From assembly GCF_000185725.2 (NCBI RefSeq), contig NZ_KI391954.1:1026185-1090184 (forward strand): a stretch of 64,000 nt of DNA, read 5' to 3'. The position numbers and the translations under genes are program-made. Below, piece after piece: positions 46,373 through 54,563 of this stretch. The notes below the pieces were generated by a model. The model did not search any database. It worked only from the letters and a program-made list of their open reading frames with translations, and was not told the origin of the DNA. Source of the stretch: Segniliparus rugosus ATCC BAA-974. Lineage in GTDB: Bacteria; Actinomycetota; Actinomycetes; Mycobacteriales; Mycobacteriaceae. The stretch's first letter is position 1. The number at the start of each line of letters is the position of its first letter.

Positions 46373-47218
46373 ATGGCAAAACTATCCGCTGAGGCGTGTG
46401 CGATCCGTCAGCGCGTTATGGACCAGATCTGGGAGAGCGGCACCGCTCCGGCGATCGCCGAATTGCGCGAAGGGTTCGGATTGTCCGACGAGGAGCTGTC
46501 CGCCAACATCCGCGCCCTCGAAGGCGCTATCTGCCTGGCTCGTCAAGACGAGGAGCACGCAGATAGCGCGTTCTTCCAGGGCGAGGCGTTGGCGACGCGG
46601 CAGCCGGGGATGGGAGAGATCGTGTACGCGCGCCCGTTCGCGGCGTTCGAGAACCATTACCGCGTCACCGTCGACGGGGAGCAGAAGTGGTACGCCGAGT
46701 GCGCCGTCGAAGCGTGCGCGATATCGAGCCAGTTCCCGGGCTCGGAGGTGGTCGTGGACTCGGTGTGCAGGCAGACCGGACAGCCGGTGCGCCTCGTGGG
46801 ACGCGATGGCGTCCTGCTGGATTACGCGCCGAAGACGTTGCGCGTGCACCTGGGGCGCCCCTTGCGAGAGATGCCCCATCGCGTCGTGGGGTGGTGCGAC
46901 TACAACAGTTTCTTCGCGACCGAGGTCGCGGCCGAGCAATGGCGCCGCGGCCATCCCGAGGCCGCAGGTATCACGCGGTCGCCCGACGAGATGTCGCGCC
47001 TGATCGGCGCGTCGCTCGCAAAAGGCAGGCTCGACTATGGCTACCAGCCCCGCATACCGCTGCTGACGATGATCTTCCGTGCGCGCAGCTTGGGGCTGAG
47101 CCGTTCCGCATGGCTCGGGATCCCAATCCCGGACCCATTCTGGCTGCCGACGCCCAAGATGGCGCTCGACTGGAAACGGAACGGCCTCGGCAACTACTTC
47201 CGCTACCGCCTCCTCTGA
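46373..47218 (+). CDS. alkylmercury lyase (MerB)-like protein
   Basis: A 281-residue protein with an N-terminal winged-helix-like region and a MerB-type core (NHYRVTVDGEQKWYAECAVE). MerB cleaves C-Hg bonds with Cys96, Asp99 and Cys159. Here the matching positions are Cys110 and Glu113 (ECAVE) and Cys175 (VGWCDYNSFFA), so both cysteines are kept and Asp is Glu. The C-terminal 60 residues are extra. No merA or merR neighbours, so mercury resistance is not assured. ATG 46373 with GGAGGT 4-5 bases upstream; ATG 46361 is less likely. Confidence 0.75.
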   Translation: MAKLSAEACAIRQRVMDQIWESGTAPAIAELREGFGLSDEELSANIRALEGAICLARQDEEHADSAFFQGEALATRQPGMGEIVYARPFAAFENHYRVTVDGEQKWYAECAVEACAISSQFPGSEVVVDSVCRQTGQPVRLVGRDGVLLDYAPKTLRVHLGRPLREMPHRVVGWCDYNSFFATEVAAEQWRRGHPEAAGITRSPDEMSRLIGASLAKGRLDYGYQPRIPLLTMIFRARSLGLSRSAWLGIPIPDPFWLPTPKMALDWKRNGLGNYFRYRLL

Positions 47219-47519
47219 CGCCGGAGCGAATCCAGTTTGAAAGGGATTGCGGCAGCATGGCTCGACCAGCGGCCACGGGCTCCCAAATGCCCCTGTGTCC
47301 GAGCGGGCGGCCGAGCGTCGGTCAATCTGTGAGATATATCTATCCGAAGTAGGATAGACGTGTATCCAAAGTGTGATACGGTTGTATCCGAAATGGAAAT
47401 CGGCAGGGCGTGGACGATGGCTTTGATCTGCGGCTGGCGGGAAATCCGTCGTGCTGAGTGGGCATCCCCATCTGCGCAAGAGGCGCTAGGTCAGAGACGC
47501 TGGGCGAGGAGTGAGAAGG
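47219..47519 (+). repeat. intergenic region with three 22-bp-phased TATCC repeats before mmpS-mmpL
   Basis: TATCC begins at 47341, 47363 and 47385, exactly 22 bp apart. The first two are inverted repeats (CTATCC-N6-GGATAG, 47340-47357; GTATCC-N7-GATAC, 47362-47379); the third is a half-site GTATCCGAAATGG. Located 125-180 bp before mmpS, this looks like an operator array for cooperative binding, for example by the TetR protein encoded downstream of mmpL. No gene seen here. Confidence 0.65.
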
Positions 47520-47963
47520 ATGAGTTCACGTGCAATCGGCAGGGGGCTCTTGCGGCGTGGGTGGATACCGCTTGTCTTCGTCACAGTGACCGCGCTCGCG
47601 GCGGTCGGCGTGGTGAAAGTGCGGGAGGCCTATGAGCCCGCGATGTTTATCCAGGGAGCGAACGGCATCGAGGCCGCGAAGGTTCTCACCGTCAGGCGAG
47701 TGACATACGAGTTGCTCGGGCCTGCGGGCGCGGGGGTGACGGTCAGCTATTTGGACGCGGACGGCGCTCCGCGGCAGGACCAGTCCGCGTTGCCGTGGTC
47801 TCACACCGAGACCACCACGCTCCCATCGATGTCGGCCACGCTCATGGGACAGACCAAGGCCAGCTCTTTGCGTTGCCGGATCACGGTGGACGGCGATGTC
47901 CGCGACGAGAAGGCAGAGGACCACGCAGCTGCGGCGGTCACCTGCCAGGTGAAGTCCGCATGA
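47520..47963 (+). CDS. MmpS-family membrane protein
   Basis: A 147-residue accessory protein of an MmpL exporter: one N-terminal membrane helix (WIPLVFVTVTALAAVGVVKV) and an extracytoplasmic beta-rich domain with VRRVTYELLGPAGAGVTVSY and LRCRITVDGDVRDEKAEDH. ATG 47520 is chosen because GAGGAG lies 8 bases upstream. It overlaps mmpL by ATGA. Confidence 0.87.
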   Translation: MSSRAIGRGLLRRGWIPLVFVTVTALAAVGVVKVREAYEPAMFIQGANGIEAAKVLTVRRVTYELLGPAGAGVTVSYLDADGAPRQDQSALPWSHTETTTLPSMSATLMGQTKASSLRCRITVDGDVRDEKAEDHAAAAVTCQVKSA

Positions 47964-50809
47964 GCGCGAAAGAGGTCCCTTTGGACATGGAGCACGCCCA
48001 AAAACGCACCTTCTTCGCCAAAACGATCCGGGCGCTCGCCGTCCCACTCGTGATCTTTTGGGCTCTCGCCGCCATAGGGCTGGTCATGGGCGTGCCGAGT
48101 TTGGCGAAGGTGACTGAGGAGCACGCCGGAGCCGTGGTCCCCATGGACGCCCCGGGCCAACGCGCGCTAGTCGAGCTCGGCAAGCAATTCCACGGATACG
48201 ATTCGACCGCTTCGTTGATGATCGTGCTCGAGACGCCCGGCCGCGTCCTCGACGAGGGAGACCGCGCGTACTACATCGGCTTGGTCCGGCGAATGGAACA
48301 GGACAAGAAGCACGTCCGATATGTCATGGACTTCTGGGGGAAGACTGTCACCGCCGCGAGCGCGCAGAGCGAGGACGGCAAGGCCGCGTATGTGAGCGTG
48401 ACGCTCGCCGGCAATATCGGCGAGGCCCTCGCGAACGAGTCCGTCTCCGCCGTCCGGGATATCGTCAATAAGAATCCACCGCCCGCCGGGCTCAAAGTGT
48501 ATGTCAGCGGCGCCGCGCCGATCATGACCGATCTGCTCAAAGTCGGCACCGCGAGCATGGAGAAAGTGCTGCTCGTCACGGTCGCGGTGATCGTCGGGAT
48601 GCTGCTGATCGTCTACCGCTCGATCTTCACGATGTTGTTCGCGCTGATCACGGTTCTGTGCGAGCTGATGATCGGCAACCAGACCGTCGCGGCGCTCGTA
48701 GAAGCCGGATTGATCGGGACCTCCTCGTTCGCCACCGCCATGGTGGCGAATTTGATCATGGGCGCAGGAACGGATTATTGCATTTTCCTCGTCGGCCGAT
48801 ACCACGAAGCGCGACTGGCGCGCCAAAGCCGCGAGGACGCCTACTACACCGCGTTCCAAGGGGTTGCTCCCGTGATCCTGGGCTCAGGTCTGACGATCGC
48901 CGGGGCGTCGTACTGTCTGAGCTTCGCGCGGCTCGACTACTTCAAAACCATGGGCCCGGCGTGCGCTGTGGCGATGCTCGTCGCCGTGTTGGCGGCGCTC
49001 ACGCTCGGCCCGGCCTTGCTCGTCGTCGGCAACCGGTTCGGTCTCTTCGAGCCGAAGCGCAAGGCCAAGACGCGCCTGTACCGGCGGATCGGGGCCAGCG
49101 TGGTCCGTTGGCCCGCGCCGATCCTGGCGGCGAGCTGCGCGGTGGTCATGGTCGGGGCCGTGTTCGTGCCGACGTACGCGCCGAAGTACAACGACCTCGA
49201 TTTCCAGCCGCCTAACACCCCGGCCAACGAGGGTTTCCTCGCTGCGGACCGGCATTTCGCGAAAGGCAAGCTGAACAGCGAGATCCTGCTGATCGAAGCG
49301 GACCACGACATACGGAACCCGGCCGATTTCATTGCTCTGGAGAACGTGTCGAAAAAGATCTTCCACACCCCTGGCGTCGAACTCGTCCAAAGCATCACCA
49401 GAGGGCAGGGCCGGCCCATGGACTTCTCGTCCCTCGCGCAGATGATCAGCCAGCAGGCCAGCGGACAAGGATTGCAGCTCCCATTCACCAAAGCCGGGAA
49501 CGACGCGTCAGACCTGCGGCTGGAGATGAACAAGAGGATGAACGCCGTCGCGTACGAGCTCGCCAAGCTCACGGCCAAACAGAACGCGCTGAACAAAGCC
49601 ATCGCCGAGAACACGGACAACAACATGGTCCCCATGATGCAAGACATGGTCACGGAAATCGGGACCCTCGACGACTTCATCAGGCCGCTGCGGGCCTACT
49701 TCTACTGGGAGACGAACTGCTACGACCTGCCGTGGTGCTGGGTGGGCCGCTCGATGTTCGACATGCTCGACAGCATCGACAAAATGAGCGAGAGTATGGC
49801 CTTTCAAGCGACGACCACGGACGAGTTGAACGCCCTCGCCCCGCAGCTGGCGGCCCTCACGAAGACCACTAACGACATGACTGCGGCGCTGAATTCCATG
49901 CAGGACGAGGACCATGGCAGGTCGCAGCTGTCCAACGACCAGACCGAGCAGAATCTCAAGGACTCGCTGGACATCGGGAAGGACTTCAACAAATCCGGCG
50001 ACGACAGCACGTTCTATATATCTAAAGACGTCTTCGCCAACCCCGACTTCAAACTCGCCCTGGGCATGCTGGTGTCCCCGGACGGCAAGACCGCCGAACT
50101 GATCATCACGCATGAGGGCGAGGCGCAGAGCGCCGAAGGCATCAAGCACGTCCAAGCGATCTCAAGCGCGGCGCGCGAAGCCGTGAAGGGAACCTCCCTG
50201 GCGAACTCGAAGATCTATCTCGGCGGCGCAGGCACGAACGCCCGTGATATCGAGCAGTACGTCGAGTCGGACTTGACCATCGCTGCGATCACCGCGTTCG
50301 CGCTGATCTTCTTGATCATGCTGACCATGACGGGAAGCATCGGGGCCGCGCTCACCATCTTGTTCACCGTCGCCTTCTCGTTCCTCGGCGCGCTCGGCCT
50401 CTCAGTCCTCGCCTGGCAGGATGTCATCGGCCTGCCGCTGCACTGGATGGTCATGCCGATCTCCTTCATCCTCCTGGTGGCTGTCGGATCGGACTACAAT
50501 ATGTTGTTGATCTCCCGTATGAAGGAGGAGATCCACGGCGGATTGAAGACGGGCTTGATCCGATCGCTCGGCAGCACGGGCGGGGTCGTGACCTCCGCTG
50601 GCATGGTGTTCGCGTTCACCATGCTCTCGATGGTGCCCAACGAGATGAAGGTCATGCCACAGCTGGGCTCCACGATCTGCGTCGGGCTGCTGCTCGACAC
50701 CTTCGTCGTGCGCACGTTCATCGTCCCGGCCATAGCGCGGATCCTCGGGCCGTGGTTCTGGTGGCCGCGAGTGGTGCGCTGGCGTCCTCGGCACGACGCG
50801 CCCCGATGA
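47960..50809 (+). CDS. MmpL-family RND transporter
   Basis: A 949-residue MmpL transporter, 12 membrane helices in the usual 1+5+1+5 layout, exporting lipids, siderophores or drugs. GAGTDYCIFLVGRYHEARL in the first bundle and VGSDYNMLLISRMKEE in the second carry the Asp-Tyr proton-relay pairs of MmpL proteins. Two extracytoplasmic loops flank them, the second helical with QNALNKAIAENTDNNMVPM. Together with MmpS it resembles mycobacterial MmpS4/5-MmpL4/5 pairs. Cargo unknown. Converges on a TetR gene. Confidence 0.92.
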   Translation: MSAKEVPLDMEHAQKRTFFAKTIRALAVPLVIFWALAAIGLVMGVPSLAKVTEEHAGAVVPMDAPGQRALVELGKQFHGYDSTASLMIVLETPGRVLDEGDRAYYIGLVRRMEQDKKHVRYVMDFWGKTVTAASAQSEDGKAAYVSVTLAGNIGEALANESVSAVRDIVNKNPPPAGLKVYVSGAAPIMTDLLKVGTASMEKVLLVTVAVIVGMLLIVYRSIFTMLFALITVLCELMIGNQTVAALVEAGLIGTSSFATAMVANLIMGAGTDYCIFLVGRYHEARLARQSREDAYYTAFQGVAPVILGSGLTIAGASYCLSFARLDYFKTMGPACAVAMLVAVLAALTLGPALLVVGNRFGLFEPKRKAKTRLYRRIGASVVRWPAPILAASCAVVMVGAVFVPTYAPKYNDLDFQPPNTPANEGFLAADRHFAKGKLNSEILLIEADHDIRNPADFIALENVSKKIFHTPGVELVQSITRGQGRPMDFSSLAQMISQQASGQGLQLPFTKAGNDASDLRLEMNKRMNAVAYELAKLTAKQNALNKAIAENTDNNMVPMMQDMVTEIGTLDDFIRPLRAYFYWETNCYDLPWCWVGRSMFDMLDSIDKMSESMAFQATTTDELNALAPQLAALTKTTNDMTAALNSMQDEDHGRSQLSNDQTEQNLKDSLDIGKDFNKSGDDSTFYISKDVFANPDFKLALGMLVSPDGKTAELIITHEGEAQSAEGIKHVQAISSAAREAVKGTSLANSKIYLGGAGTNARDIEQYVESDLTIAAITAFALIFLIMLTMTGSIGAALTILFTVAFSFLGALGLSVLAWQDVIGLPLHWMVMPISFILLVAVGSDYNMLLISRMKEEIHGGLKTGLIRSLGSTGGVVTSAGMVFAFTMLSMVPNEMKVMPQLGSTICVGLLLDTFVVRTFIVPAIARILGPWFWWPRVVRWRPRHDAPR

Positions 50810-50821
50810 GCGAGTCGGGGC

Positions 50822-51445
50822 CTAGTTCGCGGAGGCGGGCCACGTCAGCGCGGGAAGGCCGGCGGGGCGATGCCCCCCGGTCGCTTCTAGCGCGGTGCGC
50901 AGCGCGCGCAAGACGACGTGGTCCTCGTCGAGCGGGGCCTCGGCGCTGAGCCTCCGCTGTATCAATCCCATCAGCCCGCCCAACATCATCTCCATGATCA
51001 CGTGGGGGAGCGCCGGATCGTCTTCGACGCCCCAGGTGAGGATCTCGTACTCGATCATCTTCCCCCCGGGCCCTCGGAGCGCCTCTCGGTAGGCTTCGAG
51101 GACCAGCTCGTATGTTTTGCTGGGGCGGATATTGCGCATGAGATTCGCGTTCTCGAACGCGAATCTCATGAGTTGCAGGACACGGTCGACCGCTTCGCTC
51201 CGGGAGGCGATCTCCACCGAATCGAGCGACGAACCGAAAGACCGCATGACAGCGTGGTAGACCGCGTCGTCGCGGTCACGAAAATGACGATAGAACGTGG
51301 CGGGGCCGACCTTGGCGTTCTCGGTGATATCGTGCACCGAAATCGTGTCGACCGCGCGGCGGGAGATCAGCTTGAACGACGCGTCAAGAATCGCGGCCCG
51401 GGCTTTTATCGCACGAGGATCTGAGCTTTGCGCGCGCGTCGTCAT
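50822..51445 (-). CDS. TetR-family transcriptional regulator
   Basis: A 207-residue regulator: N-terminal HTH (AAILDASFKLISRRAVDTIS, VHDITENAKVGPATFYRHFR) and a helical ligand domain. It ends 12 bp from mmpL and is the obvious candidate to sense MmpL substrates and bind the repeats at 47340, and perhaps its own promoter. ATG at 51445. Codons for FAFENANLMR contain a perfect 34-bp palindrome. Confidence 0.9.
   Translation of the reverse strand: MTTRAQSSDPRAIKARAAILDASFKLISRRAVDTISVHDITENAKVGPATFYRHFRDRDDAVYHAVMRSFGSSLDSVEIASRSEAVDRVLQLMRFAFENANLMRNIRPSKTYELVLEAYREALRGPGGKMIEYEILTWGVEDDPALPHVIMEMMLGGLMGLIQRRLSAEAPLDEDHVVLRALRTALEATGGHRPAGLPALTWPASAN
51137..51170. repeat. perfect 16-bp-arm palindrome inside the TetR gene
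   Basis: CATGAGATTCGCGTTC (51137-51152) and GAACGCGAATCTCATG (51155-51170) are exact complements separated by TC. It lies in coding sequence, so the protein is constrained too (LMRFAFENANLMR). It could be a regulator site, a processing hairpin or a recombination trace. Confidence 0.7.
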
Positions 51446-51842
51446 AGTCTGACCGATCCCAGTCCTCTTCGCCGAGCTGCCTCTGGTGAGCTAAAAGGCC
51501 ATTTTATCAGAACATTCCTGTCGCCCAGGGCGGATGAGAACGCCTTTTACGGCGCGGGGGTCGTCCGCGCCTGGCAACACCGCCGTTCTCCCGCCAGCCT
51601 TGACAGGGTTGTCGGGTTTCGAGTAGTGATTGGCGGTCAGATATGACTACTGCTGATGTCTGTCATACGGCCGGTTTCAACTCCAGGAAGAAGCGTTTTT
51701 CGCCAGTTTGGGAACCCTCGAAGGCGCGGCCTGTTCCTCTCATCAAGAGGAGGAGCGCGCTGTCAGCGCCACATTCCGCACCCTGAAAGCCGTCGGGCTA
51801 ACCATACAATTGGCAGGAACGAGAATGCTTGCAGGAGTGGCA
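51446..51842. other. 397-bp divergent intergenic region
   Basis: Lies between the TetR gene (minus) and the LLM oxidoreductase (plus). An AT-rich stretch around 51640-51690 contains TATGAC (51641-51646) and GTCATA spaced 14 bp apart, a weak inverted repeat. The LLM frame is open further upstream, but that part lacks family similarity. No other gene seen. Confidence 0.4.
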
Positions 51843-52793
51843 GTGGATTTTGGAGTGGCGGTGCCGAACTACGGCGATGGCACATCTGCGGAGAAGCTGC
51901 GGGCTTGGGCGCAGGCCGTTGAGCGGTTGGGGTTCGAGTACGCGATGGTGACCGACCATGTGACTCAGCCCGCGCAGGTCCGACAGGTGTACGACGAGGA
52001 CTTCTTCGAGGCGTTCGCCTCACTCTCGTTTTTGTCGGCTGTGACGTCGCGGATCCGGATCGGGACGACAGTGGTGGTGCTGCCGCTGCGCCATCCGCTG
52101 CTGACCGCTCGGGCGGCGGCGACGGTCGACAGGCTCAGCGGTGGCCGGATGGTGTTCGGGGTGGGAGTCGGCGGGTCGAGCGACGAGTACGCCTCCCTCG
52201 GCGTGGACTTCTCGCGCCGAGGGGCGATGACGGACGAGTACTTGGCCGCGATCACGCGGATGTGGGCCGGCGATTGGTCATTCGAGGGGGAGTTTTTGCG
52301 GTTCGACGACCTTCTGCCCGGCCCAGCTCCAGCACGGCCTGGCGGGCCGCCCATCTGGGTGGGGGGCGCGTCAGACGCTGCGCTGCGCCGCGCCGCGCGT
52401 TTCGGCGCGGCTTGGCATCCCACGTTCCCAACGCTCGAAGCGCTCGCGACGGGCAAACGCAAGCTCGCGGAACTCGCCGAGGCCGAAGGCCGCGACACGC
52501 CCGAGGTCGCGCCTCGAATCACCCTGACGATCACAGAGAAGGCGGTCCCGGTGGACGAGCGCCCCCTGGGCGTGGGGAACCCGGAGCAGATCCGAGAAGA
52601 CCTGAGCAGGCTCGAAGAGCTCGGCTCGAGTGCCGTCATCGTCGATCCCGTCAAACACAGGTTCATCTACGGCAGACTCGGCATTGCGCAAGCCGCGCTG
52701 CCCTCGGGGCAACAAGACGGGACAGAACTCGCGACCATCGAGCAGCTCGCGAACGAAATCGCAGACATCCCGGCGCGCGCCCCCCGCCTGTGA
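51843..52793 (+). CDS. LLM-class (F420-dependent) oxidoreductase
   Basis: A 316-residue luciferase-like TIM-barrel enzyme beginning VDFGVAVPNYG, with GFEYAMVTDHV, SRIRIGTTVVVLPLRHPLLT, LSGGRMVFGVGVGGSSDEY and PPIWVGGASDAALRRAARFG, the common F420/FMN-binding pattern. Mycobacterial members mostly use F420. GTG 51843 (AGGAG 5 bases upstream) gives the standard N-terminus; ATG 51825 is an alternative. Confidence 0.88.
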   Translation: MDFGVAVPNYGDGTSAEKLRAWAQAVERLGFEYAMVTDHVTQPAQVRQVYDEDFFEAFASLSFLSAVTSRIRIGTTVVVLPLRHPLLTARAAATVDRLSGGRMVFGVGVGGSSDEYASLGVDFSRRGAMTDEYLAAITRMWAGDWSFEGEFLRFDDLLPGPAPARPGGPPIWVGGASDAALRRAARFGAAWHPTFPTLEALATGKRKLAELAEAEGRDTPEVAPRITLTITEKAVPVDERPLGVGNPEQIREDLSRLEELGSSAVIVDPVKHRFIYGRLGIAQAALPSGQQDGTELATIEQLANEIADIPARAPRL

Positions 52794-52956
52794 CGACGCG
52801 CAGTGCCCAGCGCCCCAAGCCGGGACGCCACGCCGGATTGCTCGCACGGTACCGGACAATCCCAGGCGTGGCCGTGGGGAGCCCTTCGAGTGTCTGCCTA
52901 TCGTGGGGTGGCGTGTTTTGCGGGCAGAGGCAATTTCGTAGTGGGGCTCGCGCGGT

Positions 52957-53769
52957 TTATTTCTTCTGGGCTTCGTGCACTTTCATCATGGTTTGTTCGT
53001 AGTCTTCTGCCATCGCGTCGAGAATCGCGTCGAACGTCAGCCCTTGGGCGCGGAGCGAACGGATGCGCTCGTACCCCGCGGCGGTCGTGTCGTCGTATGT
53101 GCGGCGGTTCTCGCGGTAGGCGGCAGCGTCCTCGTCTTTGGCCTCGTGGAGGTGTCTTTTTACTTCGACAGTTGGGAGATCGGTGCAGTAGATGGGCGAC
53201 CCGGGCTGTTGACGCCACGACTGCGCGAGCGTTCCGCCGTCGACTGGGTCGAATCCGATCCCGTCGACCAGCTCGAAGAGCCGCTGTTTGGCTTCTCCCT
53301 CTGCGCCCGCGACCGGCAACCCGACACGGTTCGGCGCTCCTTTCGGCAGCCGGAGGTTCGTCAGGCTGGTGTAGGTGATGCTGTTGAAGGCTTTGAACAC
53401 TTGCCTGCCGATGGTCTCGGCCACCCACGCCGTGTCTGGGATAGGATTCTCGTCCTCGAGGCCGGGCACTGCCCCGTCTCGTCCCGGATAGTAATTGCCT
53501 GCGTCCACGACGATGGCTCTGGGCGGAACGAATTCCGCCAACATCTGCGCGGAAGCCGGGATCGCGCTGTAGGGCAGCACGAGGAACAGGATTTCAGCGC
53601 TCGCCGCCACCTCGTTGGCCCAACCAACAGTGACGCCGTCGCCTGCGAGGTCGGATATCGTGCTCGGCGAACGGGAGTTTGCCACGGCCACGCGATGCCC
53701 GGCCGCAGCGATCTGGCGGGCGAGCGTCCCGCCGAGCAGCCCGGCTCCGATAACACCGATTTCAGTCAT
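52957..53769 (-). CDS. NAD(P)-binding oxidoreductase, F420-reductase-like
   Basis: A 270-residue Rossmann protein: IGVIGAGLLGGTLARQIAAA (GxGxxG) followed by VAVANSRSP, whose Ser-Arg after strand 2 favours NADPH, as in NADPH:F420 reductases. VFKAFNSITYTSL and a helical C-terminal extension of about 80 residues follow. Next to an LLM gene an F420-linked role is plausible but not proven. ATG at 53769, opposite a TetR gene across a perfect palindrome. Confidence 0.8.
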   Translation of the reverse strand: MTEIGVIGAGLLGGTLARQIAAAGHRVAVANSRSPSTISDLAGDGVTVGWANEVAASAEILFLVLPYSAIPASAQMLAEFVPPRAIVVDAGNYYPGRDGAVPGLEDENPIPDTAWVAETIGRQVFKAFNSITYTSLTNLRLPKGAPNRVGLPVAGAEGEAKQRLFELVDGIGFDPVDGGTLAQSWRQQPGSPIYCTDLPTVEVKRHLHEAKDEDAAAYRENRRTYDDTTAAGYERIRSLRAQGLTFDAILDAMAEDYEQTMMKVHEAQKK

Positions 53770-53801
53770 GGCGGGGTTCTTCCTTCCGGTATGGGCGCTT
53801 G

Positions 53802-53829
53802 CAAGTCATAGGCATATGCCTATGACTTG
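53802..53829. promoter_or_regulatory. perfect 28-bp palindromic operator
   Basis: Each half reads CAAGTCATAGGCAT on its own strand; all 14 base pairs match. It lies 32 bp before the F420-reductase-like gene and 52 bp before the divergent TetR gene, exactly where a TetR dimer would control both. Confidence 0.8.
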
Positions 53830-53881
53830 ACCGTACCGATAATATGGGCAACTGTCAACGAGAGCGTCGGAGGTAGGAGTT

Positions 53882-54469
53882 ATGCCATCTCGGGCGAGGA
53901 GCCTGGACCCCCGTTCCGTGCGAGTCCAGGCGAAATTGAAAGAAGCAGCCCTCGCGTTGGTGCGCGAGCGCCGGATCGAGTCCATCTCCGTGCTCGAGAT
54001 CGCCGAACGGGCTTCGGCGAGCCGGCAGGTTTTCTATTTGCATTTCGCCGACCGCGACGATGTCGTGGCCTCGGCGATGATCGACATGATCCGAGCGGCC
54101 GTGTTCGACGGCGAGGTCGACGACCCATCCAGTCGTGTCCACCGGCTCGTGGACATCTCCATAGGTTGCGAGCCGATCGCCCGCAACCTCCGCCCGAGCG
54201 CGGCGTCTGAGCGTCTCGCGGACTTCTTCCACGAACTGCTCGTGGAGATATGCAGGCCCCTCGCTCGGGCCAGGGGCGAACACAGCGGGTCATCGGCCAT
54301 CGAGGACGAGGCGGCAGAGGTGCTTGCCGCGTTCCTTGCGGGCGGCCTGAGAGAAGTGATCAAATTCGCGTCGAACTGCGCCGAGCGGCCTGGCGGCGGC
54401 CTGCCTGCCGAGGCGGCCCACCGCATGGTCGACCGCTGCCTCGAACTGGTCCGCGGGCGGGAAGGCTGA
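53882..54469 (+). CDS. TetR-family transcriptional regulator
   Basis: A 195-residue TetR protein: HTH region ESISVLEIAERASASRQVFY-LHF-type (residues about 36-60; seen as VLEIAERASASRQVFYLHF) and a helical ligand domain. Divergent from the F420-reductase-like gene, with a perfect palindrome between them, so it probably represses that gene and itself. ATG at 53882. Confidence 0.9.
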   Translation: MPSRARSLDPRSVRVQAKLKEAALALVRERRIESISVLEIAERASASRQVFYLHFADRDDVVASAMIDMIRAAVFDGEVDDPSSRVHRLVDISIGCEPIARNLRPSAASERLADFFHELLVEICRPLARARGEHSGSSAIEDEAAEVLAAFLAGGLREVIKFASNCAERPGGGLPAEAAHRMVDRCLELVRGREG

Positions 54470-54563
54470 AGACGTCGATTTGAAACGTGGCCAGGGTTTC
54501 GCGGTGCGGTCCAGCGCGGAACCACTTCGGCGACACCGACGGCGCGCTCCCGTTCTCTCCTCG

